This document shows, piece after piece, positions 1 through 10,829 of a stretch of DNA of 64,000 nt (positions are counted from its first letter, which is position 1; each line of letters starts with the position of its first letter). The position numbers and the translations under genes were made by a program. The stretch spans positions 29,999-93,998 of the forward strand of contig CAKZXZ010000177.1 in assembly GCA_937883775.1 (NCBI GenBank), read 5' to 3'. Source of the stretch: an uncultured Paracoccaceae bacterium (GTDB lineage: Bacteria > Pseudomonadota > Alphaproteobacteria > Rhodobacterales > Rhodobacteraceae). Under the pieces are notes generated by a model. That model had not been told where the DNA came from and made no database searches. It saw nothing but the letters and a program-made list of their open reading frames with translations.

Positions 1-192
1 TCAGGGCACTTGCCCAATTGGGCCGGTTATTCCCTTGGCTACGCGATGGCGCATCTGTGGCTCGCAGGGACACAAGGCGCACGCGCTTCTACCGCCGCCG
101 ACATACCAGCAGACGCGCTTTTACCCGCGCTGACAGCCCTTGCCCGTGAAGAGCAAATGATGCGCCCTGTCTTCCGCCGCCGCTCCACCTGA
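1..192 (+). CDS. C-terminal fragment of a protein truncated by the window start; possibly a DUF2268-like predicted Zn-protease
   Basis: Frame is open from base 1 (tca ggg cac ttg...) to a stop at 192; the sequence GHLPNWAGYSLGYAMAHLWLAG resembles the C-terminal part of that family. Weak assignment. Confidence 0.4.
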   Translation, partial: SGHLPNWAGYSLGYAMAHLWLAGTQGARASTAADIPADALLPALTALAREEQMMRPVFRRRST

Positions 193-256
193 TTGCCCTT
201 ACCGGGACGCCCCGCTATCTAAAGCCGAACAGCGACACGCGAGCGGAGAATTTCCC

Positions 257-1912
<1,656 letters not shown>

Positions 1913-2203
1913 ATCGGAGACAATCCCGAATTTCAGCAGGTGGTTTTGAATCCATCTGCCGATTTCGCCCCGGCTCAAAACGTATGTTCAGCTGCCATAC
2001 CCGAGCCATACCACTACCATACGCAAACATACGGCGCGGCTTTCATATTTATTTCACTTGCTTTTCAAGGTGCCACACCCCATGTGACTCTCGCGACCGT
2101 TACCGTTATTCGACCACCTGCTCCTACACGGCCAGTCAGTTGAAACGCATGACCAAGCCGACCTGCCACATCCTGTGGGCAGTTAATTTAAGGAGACAGA
2201 CGG

Positions 2204-2410
2204 ATGGCTAATGGCACCGTTAAATGGTTCAACACCACAAAAGGCTATGGCTTTATTGCCCCCGACGATGGCGGCAAAGACGTTTTCGTTCACATTTCCG
2301 CTGTTGAGCGGGCTGGTCTGACCGGCCTCGCCGACAACCAAAAAGTGACTTTCGACGTTGAAGAAGGCCGCAATGGCCGCGAAGCTGCGTCGAACCTCGC
2401 ACTCGCCTAA
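2204..2410 (+). CDS. Cold-shock protein (CspA family)
   Basis: 68 aa, MANGTVKWFNTTKGYGFIAPDDGGKDVFVHISAVERAG; RNP1/RNP2 motifs; AAGGAG SD at 2191-2196. Confidence 0.97.
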   Translation: MANGTVKWFNTTKGYGFIAPDDGGKDVFVHISAVERAGLTGLADNQKVTFDVEEGRNGREAASNLALA

Positions 2411-2460
2411 GACATTCTGGGCGGCGCCATTGATGGGGCCGCCCAACCTATTGATCGCGC

Positions 2461-3150
2461 TCAGTTAATAAGCGGATCAACCAAGGCCTGCACTTCCGGG
2501 CCAATCGCTTCTACAATCACTTCAACACCAGCTGCGTTCGGATGAACCCCATCCGGTTGCATGTATTGCAACAACTCTGCCGGATCGTCTCGGGCGGTGC
2601 CAAACCCCGCAAAAAAGCTCTCAAGATAACGCGCACCGAACTCCGCCGCCAGTTCTGGATAGATCACATCGAACGCCTGTTTATACTCGGGGCCGTAGTT
2701 GCTGGGCGCTTCCATACCGATCAATAGAACCGGAACATCCTTGGCGGCCGCAACCTCGAGAATACCACGCAAATTTGCGCGACTTACCGTCGGATCAAGG
2801 CCCCGCAATAGGTCATTTCCGCCAAGTGCTACGACCAAAGCACCAATATCCGGCGTTAACGTCCACTCGATGCGCGATAATCCGCCTTGCGTGGTATCCC
2901 CTGAAACACCTGCGTTCACGACAGTTGCATCAACTCCATTGTCAGTCAGCCAAGATTGCAATTGGGGCACAAATCCATCTTGCTCCATCAAGCCGAACCC
3001 TTGGGTCAGACTGTCGCCCAAGGCAGCGATACGAAGCGGCTCTGCAGTCGCGACGCTTGCGGAAACCACTAAAATAAATGCGATCAGGTTGCGCGTCCAA
3101 GCGCGCGCCCCATATCCCAAAGCAACCAACATCAGCAGGCGTCCTCTCAT
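2461..3150 (-). CDS. GDSL-type arylesterase / TesA-like lysophospholipase with signal peptide
   Basis: ALGDSLTQGFG, GGNDLLRGL and DGVHPNAAG blocks of SGNH hydrolases; N-terminal hydrophobic signal. Confidence 0.92.
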   Translation of the reverse strand: MRGRLLMLVALGYGARAWTRNLIAFILVVSASVATAEPLRIAALGDSLTQGFGLMEQDGFVPQLQSWLTDNGVDATVVNAGVSGDTTQGGLSRIEWTLTPDIGALVVALGGNDLLRGLDPTVSRANLRGILEVAAAKDVPVLLIGMEAPSNYGPEYKQAFDVIYPELAAEFGARYLESFFAGFGTARDDPAELLQYMQPDGVHPNAAGVEVIVEAIGPEVQALVDPLIN

Positions 3151-3844
3151 GTCCGAACCCGTTCTCTCTCTTCAAGATGCGCGCCTGTCGCTTGATGGCA
3201 ATGCCGGGCGCGTCGATATTCTACATGGGATCACGCTTGATGTGATTAAAGGCGAAACCTTGGGGCTTGTGGGGCCGTCCGGCTCGGGCAAGTCTTCGCT
3301 GCTCATGCTTATGGGCGGATTAGAGACTGCGACAAGCGGCACCGTCACCGCGCTTGGGCAGGATCTGACGCAAATGAATGAAGACGCACTCGCACGTTTT
3401 CGCCGCGCGCATATGGGCGTTGTCTTCCAGTCTTTCCACCTGATCCCGACGATGACCGCACTGGAGAACGTCGCAGTGCCCCTTGAGCTTTCCGGGCACA
3501 AAGATGCCTTTGAGAGGGCCGAGGCTGAATTGCAGACAGTCGGCCTTTCGCACCGCGTCGATCATTACCCCAGCCAGATGTCAGGCGGCGAACAACAGCG
3601 CGTCGCACTTGCACGCGCCTCTGCGCCGCGTCCCGATATCCTCTTGGCGGACGAGCCAACGGGCAATCTGGATGGACCAAATGGGGCGGCGATCATCGAC
3701 ATGCTCTTTGGCCTGCGCGACCGCCATGGCGCAACGCTGGTCCTGGTAACCCATGCCCCCGATCTCGCGGCACGCTGTGATCGCACCGTGCATTTGCGCG
3801 ACGGGCGGGTTGACGACACACCCGCTCAGAAAGCCGCCGAATGA
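3149..3844 (+). CDS. ABC transporter ATP-binding protein (YbbA/LolD-like)
   Basis: Starts MSEPVLSLQDARLSLDG, inside the longer ORF 2699..3844; Walker A GPSGSGKSS, MSGGEQQRVALARA, LLADEPTGNLD. Confidence 0.93.
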   Translation: MSEPVLSLQDARLSLDGNAGRVDILHGITLDVIKGETLGLVGPSGSGKSSLLMLMGGLETATSGTVTALGQDLTQMNEDALARFRRAHMGVVFQSFHLIPTMTALENVAVPLELSGHKDAFERAEAELQTVGLSHRVDHYPSQMSGGEQQRVALARASAPRPDILLADEPTGNLDGPNGAAIIDMLFGLRDRHGATLVLVTHAPDLAARCDRTVHLRDGRVDDTPAQKAAE

Positions 3845-6375
3845 GCTTAGCGATCGCAGCACGTTTTGCCCGTCGCGAACTGCGCGGCGGACTGCGGGGT
3901 TTCCGTATTTTCCTTGCCTGTCTCGCCCTCGGCGTGGCCGCGATCGCTGCGGTCGGCTCTGTGCGCGCGTCAATTCAGGCGGGTCTGGAGCGTGAAGGCG
4001 CTGCCTTGCTTGGCGGCGACGCCGAGATGGAGTTCACCTACCGCTTTGCGACCGTCGACGAACGCGCTTGGATGGAAGACCAATCGCTTGCCATCTCCGA
4101 GGTGACTGATTTCAGATCCATGGCCGTCGTTGACGGCGAGAATGGCCCCGAGCGCGGTCTGACCCAGATCAAATCAGTCGATGCCGCTTATCCACTTGTG
4201 GGAGAGGTCGTTCTCGATCCGCCAATACCATTACCCGATGCACTTGCTGGCAGCGATAGCTTGCCTGGTGCCGTCATGGAACGTGTCCTGAAAGACCGTC
4301 TGGGCCTTGAGGCAGGCGATACATTTCGTCTTGGCACGCAAGAGTTCATACTGTCGGCAGCGCTGGTAACCGAACCAGACAGTGCCGCGGGCGGCTTTGC
4401 TCTTGGGCCACGCACCATTGTACGCACCGATGATCTGGCAAACTCCAGCCTGCTGGGCGCGGGCACGCTGTTTTCAACGAAGTACCGTCTTGATCTACCG
4501 GATGCCGCGCCGCTGGAAGCCCTGGAGAATGAGGCAGAAACGCTTTTTGAGACAAGTGGCCTACGTTGGACAGACGCACGCAATGGCGCACCAGGCGTGC
4601 AGCAATTCGTTGACCGCCTTGGCGCTTTTCTTGTGCTTGTGGGCTTGTCTGGCCTGGCGGTTGGCGGAGTTGGCGTTTCGGCCGCTGTGCGCGCCTACCT
4701 GTCGGGCAAGACGGGCGTCATCGCGACGCTCAAAACCCTTGGTGCGGATCGACGCACAATCTTTCAGACATACTTCCTGCAAATCGGTGTTCTGACAATC
4801 CTTGGTATTCTGTTGGGCCTAATCCTTGGTGCAGGCCTGCCCCTGCTGATGTCACCTGTTATCGAGGCGCGGTTGCCCATCCCGGCAGTCTTTGCAATCC
4901 ACCCCGCGCCTTTGATCGAAGCTGCGATCTACGGAACCCTCGCTGCGCTCATATTTACACTGTGGCCACTTGCCCGCACCGATGACATCCGAGCAGCCAC
5001 CCTGTTTCGCGACGCCTTGGGCAGCGGAAAGCTGCTGCCATCCTGGCCTTACCTTGTGACCATCGCGCTTTTACTCGCTGCGCTGATCTGGATTGCGATC
5101 TGGTTTTCTGATGCGATGACCCTGACACTTGCAACTGCCGGCGGCATCGTCGGCGTCCTTCTCGTTCTGACCCTCGCCGCGATGGGCATCAGGGCCTTGT
5201 CACGGCGCGCAACCAAGCTGAAATCAACACGTGGTCGCACGGCGTTGCGCTTGGCCCTCGGCTCCATCGGCGGACCTCGGGAAGAGGCGACATCCGTTGT
5301 GCTGTCCCTTGGTCTTGGGCTCTCTGTCCTTGCCGCTGTCGGGCAAATAGATGGCAATCTGCGCAACGCCATCGCGGGGGATCTGCCTGAGGTAGCCCCA
5401 AGCTATTTCTTTGTCGACATCCAGAACGATCAACTGCCCGAATTCCGCGCACGTCTGGACGCGAACGACGCTGTCAGCCGCGTTGACAGTGCCCCGATGC
5501 TGCGTGGCATCATCACCCGCATCAATGACCGTCCTGCACGGGACGTGGCTGGCAGCCACTGGGTCCTGGATGGCGACCGCGGTGTGACCTACACGGACGC
5601 TCAACCGGACAACACGACACTCACAGAAGGCGAATGGTGGCCCGAAGACTATACGGGCCCACCACTCATCAGTTTTGCTGCCGAAGAAGCAGAAGAGATG
5701 GGGCTGAGCCTTGGTGACAGCATGACGATTAACATTCTGGGCCGCGACATAACCGGCACGCTTGCATCGTTCCGCGAGGTTGATTTCTCAACCGCCGGAA
5801 TCGGGTTTATCCTGTCGATGAACCCCAGCGCACTGGCGGGTGCACCCCATACCCACATCGCGACTGTGTATGCAGAAGAAGACGCCGAAGCAGGCATCCT
5901 GCGCGAGCTGGCAAACACGTTTCCGAACATCACCGCCGTGCGCGTACGCGATGCGATTGACAGGGTCTCAGACGTGCTTGCAGGACTGGCTGCAGCAACA
6001 TCATACGGCGCATCCGCGACCCTGCTGACCGGCTTTCTGGTCCTGATCGGCGCCGCCGCCGCAGGCGAGCGCGCCCGCACGTACGAAGCCGCGATCCTCA
6101 AGACGATCGGCGCGCCGCGTGGGCGCATTTTGTCCAGCTTTGCCTTACGGGCCGCCCTTCTTGGTGCGGGCGCAGGCATCGTTGCCATCGCAGCAGGCAT
6201 CACAGCGGGCTGGGCCGTCACTACATTCGTCATGGAAACATCGTTTATCGTGATCTGGCCGAACGCTTTGGCCATCGTCATCGGGGGTGTTCTGGCGACG
6301 CTTCTGGCCGGTCTCGCCTTTGCCTGGCGCCCTCTTTCCGCCCGACCCGCGCAAATACTGCGCGCGCGCGAATGA
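3841..6375 (+). CDS. FtsX-like ABC permease (YbbP-like)
   Basis: 844 aa with FtsX-type TM bundles; overlaps the ATPase by ATGA. Confidence 0.92.
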   Translation: MSLAIAARFARRELRGGLRGFRIFLACLALGVAAIAAVGSVRASIQAGLEREGAALLGGDAEMEFTYRFATVDERAWMEDQSLAISEVTDFRSMAVVDGENGPERGLTQIKSVDAAYPLVGEVVLDPPIPLPDALAGSDSLPGAVMERVLKDRLGLEAGDTFRLGTQEFILSAALVTEPDSAAGGFALGPRTIVRTDDLANSSLLGAGTLFSTKYRLDLPDAAPLEALENEAETLFETSGLRWTDARNGAPGVQQFVDRLGAFLVLVGLSGLAVGGVGVSAAVRAYLSGKTGVIATLKTLGADRRTIFQTYFLQIGVLTILGILLGLILGAGLPLLMSPVIEARLPIPAVFAIHPAPLIEAAIYGTLAALIFTLWPLARTDDIRAATLFRDALGSGKLLPSWPYLVTIALLLAALIWIAIWFSDAMTLTLATAGGIVGVLLVLTLAAMGIRALSRRATKLKSTRGRTALRLALGSIGGPREEATSVVLSLGLGLSVLAAVGQIDGNLRNAIAGDLPEVAPSYFFVDIQNDQLPEFRARLDANDAVSRVDSAPMLRGIITRINDRPARDVAGSHWVLDGDRGVTYTDAQPDNTTLTEGEWWPEDYTGPPLISFAAEEAEEMGLSLGDSMTINILGRDITGTLASFREVDFSTAGIGFILSMNPSALAGAPHTHIATVYAEEDAEAGILRELANTFPNITAVRVRDAIDRVSDVLAGLAAATSYGASATLLTGFLVLIGAAAAGERARTYEAAILKTIGAPRGRILSSFALRAALLGAGAGIVAIAAGITAGWAVTTFVMETSFIVIWPNALAIVIGGVLATLLAGLAFAWRPLSARPAQILRARE

Positions 6376-6965
6376 TCCATCATCCGCATTTCTTCGGCTA
6401 CGGATCGCTGGTGAATACCGCAACACACAGCTATCCCGGTATTCAGCACGCAACCTTGCAGGGATGGCGGCGCGTCTGGCGCCATACGACCCACCGCATG
6501 GCGGCCTTTCTAACCGTGCGCCCGGATGCAACTACAACGCTAGAGGGCCTGATTGCCGCGGTGCCCGATGCAGATTGGCACACCCTGGACGCCCGCGAAT
6601 ACGCCTATGACCGCCATAAGGTAACGCCTCAAATCACAGCCGCGACTATACCAAGCGAGACCGCAGTTTATGCGATCCCCGACAGTGCACACATCGCGCC
6701 CTCCGCAACCCATCCGATCCTGCTGAGCTATCTGGACGTGGTCGTGCAAGGCTATCTGCACAGGTTTGGCGAAGACGGTGTCGCACGGTTTTTTGAGACC
6801 ACCGATGGTTGGCATACCCCCATACTGAATGACCGCATGACACCGCGCTATCCGCGCGCGCAGACGCTGACAAAGAACGAAACCGCGCTGGTCGATCACT
6901 TCATCGCCGTAAATTCAACAAGCTCAGGAGCCGTGCTTGACGCGCAAACGGATCGCGATCCTTAG
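6372..6965 (+). CDS. Gamma-glutamylcyclotransferase (AIG2-like) family protein
   Basis: FFGYGSLVN motif at the N-terminus; 4-nt overlap with the preceding permease. Confidence 0.85.
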   Translation: MIHHPHFFGYGSLVNTATHSYPGIQHATLQGWRRVWRHTTHRMAAFLTVRPDATTTLEGLIAAVPDADWHTLDAREYAYDRHKVTPQITAATIPSETAVYAIPDSAHIAPSATHPILLSYLDVVVQGYLHRFGEDGVARFFETTDGWHTPILNDRMTPRYPRAQTLTKNETALVDHFIAVNSTSSGAVLDAQTDRDP

Positions 6966-8292
6966 GGGCGCGCCCCTCGCGAATAACCTTGCGCGCCAAA
7001 AAGAAAGCGACAGTCCCAAAAACAACCCCGCCCAGCGCCTGTCCGATCAGCACCCCTGGCGCGCCAAACGCCCAGGCGCACAAAGCGACCAGTGGCATTG
7101 TGCCAAGCGTATGCCGCCCCCAATTTACCCATGTCGAATAGAACGGATGCCCCAGATTGTTAAATGCCGCATTCGCCACAAAAAGCACGCCGTTGAAGAA
7201 AAACAAAAGCGCCAGCGGACCGCAGAAAAGGAAGACCAGATCTTTGGTAACACCCTCCGCATCAAAAAGCGCCGCAATCGGTCCGCGCAATCCAAAAAGC
7301 GCCAAGGCAATGCCAATGACGACCAATGCCGTGAAAGCCAGCCCTGCAAAAAACGCGCCTTCGACACGGGCATTATCCTTGGCCCCAAAATTCTGCCCGA
7401 TGATCGGACCAATCGCGCCCGATAAGGCGAAAATCACTGCAAAAGAAACAGGCGTCAACCGACCCACAATCGCCATACCCGCAACGGCTGCTTCGCCGTA
7501 TTCCGCCATCGCGCGCGTCACATAGGCCTGCCCAACGGGTGTAGCGAGTTGGGTCAGGATGGCAGGGAAAGCAATCGTAAGTGTGGGGGGCAAGTCCTCT
7601 ATCAGGCAACTGAAGGTTGGTAACTTCAGCCCACCATAATACTTGATGATTGGCAGCAAAGCCGTCGCGGCAATCGCGACCCGCGCACAAACCGATGCAA
7701 GTGCAGCACCAGTCAGTTCAAGATCGAAACCAAAGATCAAGATCGGGTCGAGTATCGCGTTTACAACGCCTGCATAAATCGTTGCCATCATGGCCCGCTT
7801 GGCATCCCCATGAGCCCGCAGAATTGCGCCTCCCATCATGCCGATCATCAGCAAAGGCAGTGACGGCACAATGATCTGCAAGTAATGCACCGTCAGGTCC
7901 AGCGTATTTCCCGTCGCACCCAAAAGCTCTGCAAAGAACCGCAGGTTTAGCCAGACAAGCCCCGCAAAAATCGCCGAGAAGACAACGCCATAGATCAATG
8001 AGGTCGATGTGCGTCGCGCTGCAAGTCCCTCATCGCCTTCACCTAAGGCCCGCGCCACCAAAGCGCCCGCCGCAATCGCCAGCCCAATGCTGAAGGACGT
8101 TGTGAAAAACAAGATTGCGCCCGCATATCCCACGGCCGCTGCCAGCTCGGCTTTGCCCAACATCGAGATGAAAACCATATCGACGAAGTCGACCAGAAAA
8201 ACGGCCATCAGCCCAACCGACGCGGTCAATGACATAACCGAGACATGCTTAAACAGACTGCCCGTCAGAAACTTTGCGGGCGCCTGCGCCAT
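6901..8292 (-). CDS. MATE family efflux transporter
   Basis: 463 aa, 12 TM pattern, MatE-type repeat structure (GMAIVGRLTPVSFAVIFALSGAIGPIIGQNFGA). Confidence 0.92.
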   Translation of the reverse strand: MAQAPAKFLTGSLFKHVSVMSLTASVGLMAVFLVDFVDMVFISMLGKAELAAAVGYAGAILFFTTSFSIGLAIAAGALVARALGEGDEGLAARRTSTSLIYGVVFSAIFAGLVWLNLRFFAELLGATGNTLDLTVHYLQIIVPSLPLLMIGMMGGAILRAHGDAKRAMMATIYAGVVNAILDPILIFGFDLELTGAALASVCARVAIAATALLPIIKYYGGLKLPTFSCLIEDLPPTLTIAFPAILTQLATPVGQAYVTRAMAEYGEAAVAGMAIVGRLTPVSFAVIFALSGAIGPIIGQNFGAKDNARVEGAFFAGLAFTALVVIGIALALFGLRGPIAALFDAEGVTKDLVFLFCGPLALLFFFNGVLFVANAAFNNLGHPFYSTWVNWGRHTLGTMPLVALCAWAFGAPGVLIGQALGGVVFGTVAFFLARKVIREGRAPKDRDPFARQARLLSLLNLRR

Positions 8293-8296
8293 GAGA

Positions 8297-9622
8297 TCAG
8301 CCCTTTGCCCGCACGCGCTGCAAAAGCGGCATCACCGAGGCCATGTCAGGCCCATTGCGCCGACCGGTCACCGCAAGCCGCAACGGCATGAAAAGCCCCT
8401 TGCCTTTGCGCCCCGTCGCCTCTTTGACGGCTGCGGTCCACTCACTCCAGGTCGTGTCGGTGTACGGAGCGTCAGGCAATAAGGTCATTGCCTGTGCAAC
8501 AAAATCCTCGTCCCCCTCTTCAATCAAGGGGTCAGCCCCATCACGAAACAACGTCCACCATTCAGCCAGATCAGCGCGTGTGGTGATGTTGTCCTTTGCA
8601 ACGGCCCAGAACTGTCCAGCCATCTCATGCGGCACGCCGAGCGCTTCAATATCCGCAGCAACCGCTTCCAGCGGCAGCGTCTGAAGGTGATGGGACGTCA
8701 GCGGAAGAAGATCGTTTTCGTCAAATTTGGTCGGCGCAGACCCAAAATGGGCGATATCAAACCCATCAATCAACTCCTCCATCGAACCGCGCAGCTCGAC
8801 GGGTTGGCTGGACCCAAGCCGCGCCATCAGCGACAGCAATGCCATTGGCTCCACGCCCCGCGCGCGTAGGTCCCGTAGCGACAGGGTGCCAAGCCGTTTC
8901 GACAATGCCTCGCCTTGCGGACCTGTTAAAAGCGAGTGATGCGCAAACTCAGGCACTGTCCCACCAATCGACTCAATCATCTGGATTTGCGTGGCTGTGT
9001 TCGTCACATGATCCGACCCGCGGACCACATGGGTGACGCCCATATCCGTATCATCCACGATCGAGGCCAGTGTATATAGCACTTGCCCATCGCCACGGAT
9101 CAAAACCGGATCACTGACACTGGCTGCATCAATCGAGATGTCGCCAAGAATACCATCGGTCCAATTAATCCGCTCCTGATCCAGCTTGTAGCGCCAAACA
9201 CCGCTGCCCCGCTCGGCGCGCAATGCGTCTTTCTCTGCGTCAGACAACGCCAAAGCCGCGCGGTCATAGACGGGTGGCTTGCCCATGTTGAGCTGTTTCT
9301 TGCGCTTCAGATCCAGCTCGGTTGGTGTCTCAAACGCCTCGTAGAACTTGCCCATCTCGCGCAGGGCAGTCGCCGTAGAAGCATAACGCCCCAACCTATC
9401 CGACTGCCGCTCGATCCGGTCCCAGGTGAGACCCAGCCACTCAAGGTCTTCCTTGATCGCATCAACATATTCTTCCTTTGAGCGCTCAGGATCTGTGTCG
9501 TCGATGCGCAGAATGAAAGTGCCGCCAGCCTTACGCGCGATCAGATAGTTGAACAGCGCCGTGCGCAGATTGCCGATATGGATATAGCCCGTGGGCGATG
9601 GGGCGAAACGAGTGACGGTCAT
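8297..9622 (-). CDS. gltX: Glutamate--tRNA ligase
   Basis: TRFAPSPTGYIHIGNLRTALFNYLIAR (HIGH-like) and LSKRLGTLSLRDLR (KMSKS-like). Confidence 0.96.
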   Translation of the reverse strand: MTVTRFAPSPTGYIHIGNLRTALFNYLIARKAGGTFILRIDDTDPERSKEEYVDAIKEDLEWLGLTWDRIERQSDRLGRYASTATALREMGKFYEAFETPTELDLKRKKQLNMGKPPVYDRAALALSDAEKDALRAERGSGVWRYKLDQERINWTDGILGDISIDAASVSDPVLIRGDGQVLYTLASIVDDTDMGVTHVVRGSDHVTNTATQIQMIESIGGTVPEFAHHSLLTGPQGEALSKRLGTLSLRDLRARGVEPMALLSLMARLGSSQPVELRGSMEELIDGFDIAHFGSAPTKFDENDLLPLTSHHLQTLPLEAVAADIEALGVPHEMAGQFWAVAKDNITTRADLAEWWTLFRDGADPLIEEGDEDFVAQAMTLLPDAPYTDTTWSEWTAAVKEATGRKGKGLFMPLRLAVTGRRNGPDMASVMPLLQRVRAKG

Positions 9623-9760
9623 GCAAGCTCTCCTGTTGGTCTGTGGCTTCCCACAGCACAGCCATTTTGTCTAGCGCTGCACCATGCTCACATCTGTGTC
9701 AGATACTGGGATTTCCACCGCTTCGGGCTATTATATGTAATGCAAAAAAGGAGCTTCGAG

Positions 9761-10684
9761 ATGTCTTTCACCCGCCGCCAAGCTTTGACCGCCACCGCTG
9801 CCCTGCCCGCCGCAACGCTGGCCCCAACCCTTTTGCGCGCCGATGGGCATAGCGCTACGATGACGCTGTCGCATGCGTTCACACTCGGCGATTTCAAAGT
9901 GGTCACACTTCTTGATGGCTCCCGCTCTGCAGAAAACCCCCAGGAAACCTTCGGCATGAATGTCTCGCCCGAGGAATTTCAAACCGTATCAGAGGCGAAT
10001 TTCATTTCCTCAGACAGCGGCCAGTTTTTCTTCACTCCGACGCTGGTTGATACCGGCGCCGAGCGTATTCTTTTTGATACCGGCTTGGGTCAGGGAGGGC
10101 TACAAAGCGCGCTTTCCCAGGCAGGATATGCGCCTGCGGATATCACAACGGTTGTCATCACGCACATGCACCCAGATCATATCGGCGGCATGATGAGCGA
10201 TGGTGCCGCCACCTTCCCCAATGCACGCTACATTACCGGTAGTGCGGAATACAATTTCTGGTCCGCTATGGAAGCAGGCAACCGCGTTGGCGATATGGTC
10301 GCCTCAAACGTCACACCACTGGCCGAGCAAATGACCTTTGTGGACGACGGCGCAAGCGTTGCCTCCGGCGTGACTGCGATGGCGACCTTCGGCCATACGC
10401 CCGGTCATATGGGATACATGCTTGAAAGCGGCGGGCGTCAGTTGTTTCTGATGGCAGATATGGCGAACCACTACGTCTGGTCGCTTGCCTATCCAGACTG
10501 GGAAGTGCGTTTTGATATGGATAAAGAAGCCGCCGCGGCAACGCGCCGTCGCGTGCTGGGCATGCTGGCTGCCGACAAAATTGCGACCATCGGCTATCAT
10601 ATGCCTTTTCCTGCTGCAGGCTTCGTTGACACGCGCGAAGATGGGTTCCGGTATGTGCCGGTCAGCTATCAATTCATGGGGTAA
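9761..10684 (+). CDS. MBL-fold metallo-hydrolase with twin-arginine-like signal peptide
   Basis: MSFTRRQALTATAALPAATLAPTLL signal; THMHPDHIGGM metal motif. ATG at 9761 chosen over the long ORF start. Confidence 0.9.
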   Translation: MSFTRRQALTATAALPAATLAPTLLRADGHSATMTLSHAFTLGDFKVVTLLDGSRSAENPQETFGMNVSPEEFQTVSEANFISSDSGQFFFTPTLVDTGAERILFDTGLGQGGLQSALSQAGYAPADITTVVITHMHPDHIGGMMSDGAATFPNARYITGSAEYNFWSAMEAGNRVGDMVASNVTPLAEQMTFVDDGASVASGVTAMATFGHTPGHMGYMLESGGRQLFLMADMANHYVWSLAYPDWEVRFDMDKEAAAATRRRVLGMLAADKIATIGYHMPFPAAGFVDTREDGFRYVPVSYQFMG

Positions 10685-10767
10685 GGCGTCTTTGCCATTG
10701 GCGGATGCCTTCGGCGAGGATACTTGGAAAAAGCGAAGCAAAAGCCCAAAAACCAGTAAAATTTACA

Positions 10768-10797
10768 GGTTCGCGCGTTAACCTTTACGCGCGAACC
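10768..10797. terminator. Perfect 11-bp inverted repeat between convergent genes (probable bidirectional terminator)
   Basis: GGTTCGCGCGT-TAACCTTT-ACGCGCGAACC between the stops of the MBL gene (10684) and nadE (10830). Confidence 0.7.
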
Positions 10798-10829
10798 GCT
10801 ATTTCGTTTTCGCTGAGATACTCAAGATA

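Noticed and set aside
2163-2182. CTGCCACA-TCC-TGTGGGCAG hairpin just before the cspA SD as an RNA thermometer
   Set aside because: The stem does not include the SD (AAGGAG, 2191-2196) and has a bulge; too little to claim temperature sensing.
2418-2445. TGGGCGGC...GCCGCCCA hairpin after cspA as a terminator
   Set aside because: Good stem, but followed by aaccta with no T run; could be a terminator but not supported enough to list.
5649-6494. Minus-strand ORF of 281 aa opposite the FtsX-like permease
   Set aside because: Low-complexity Arg/Ala/Pro composition typical of antisense frames; permease frame is convincing.
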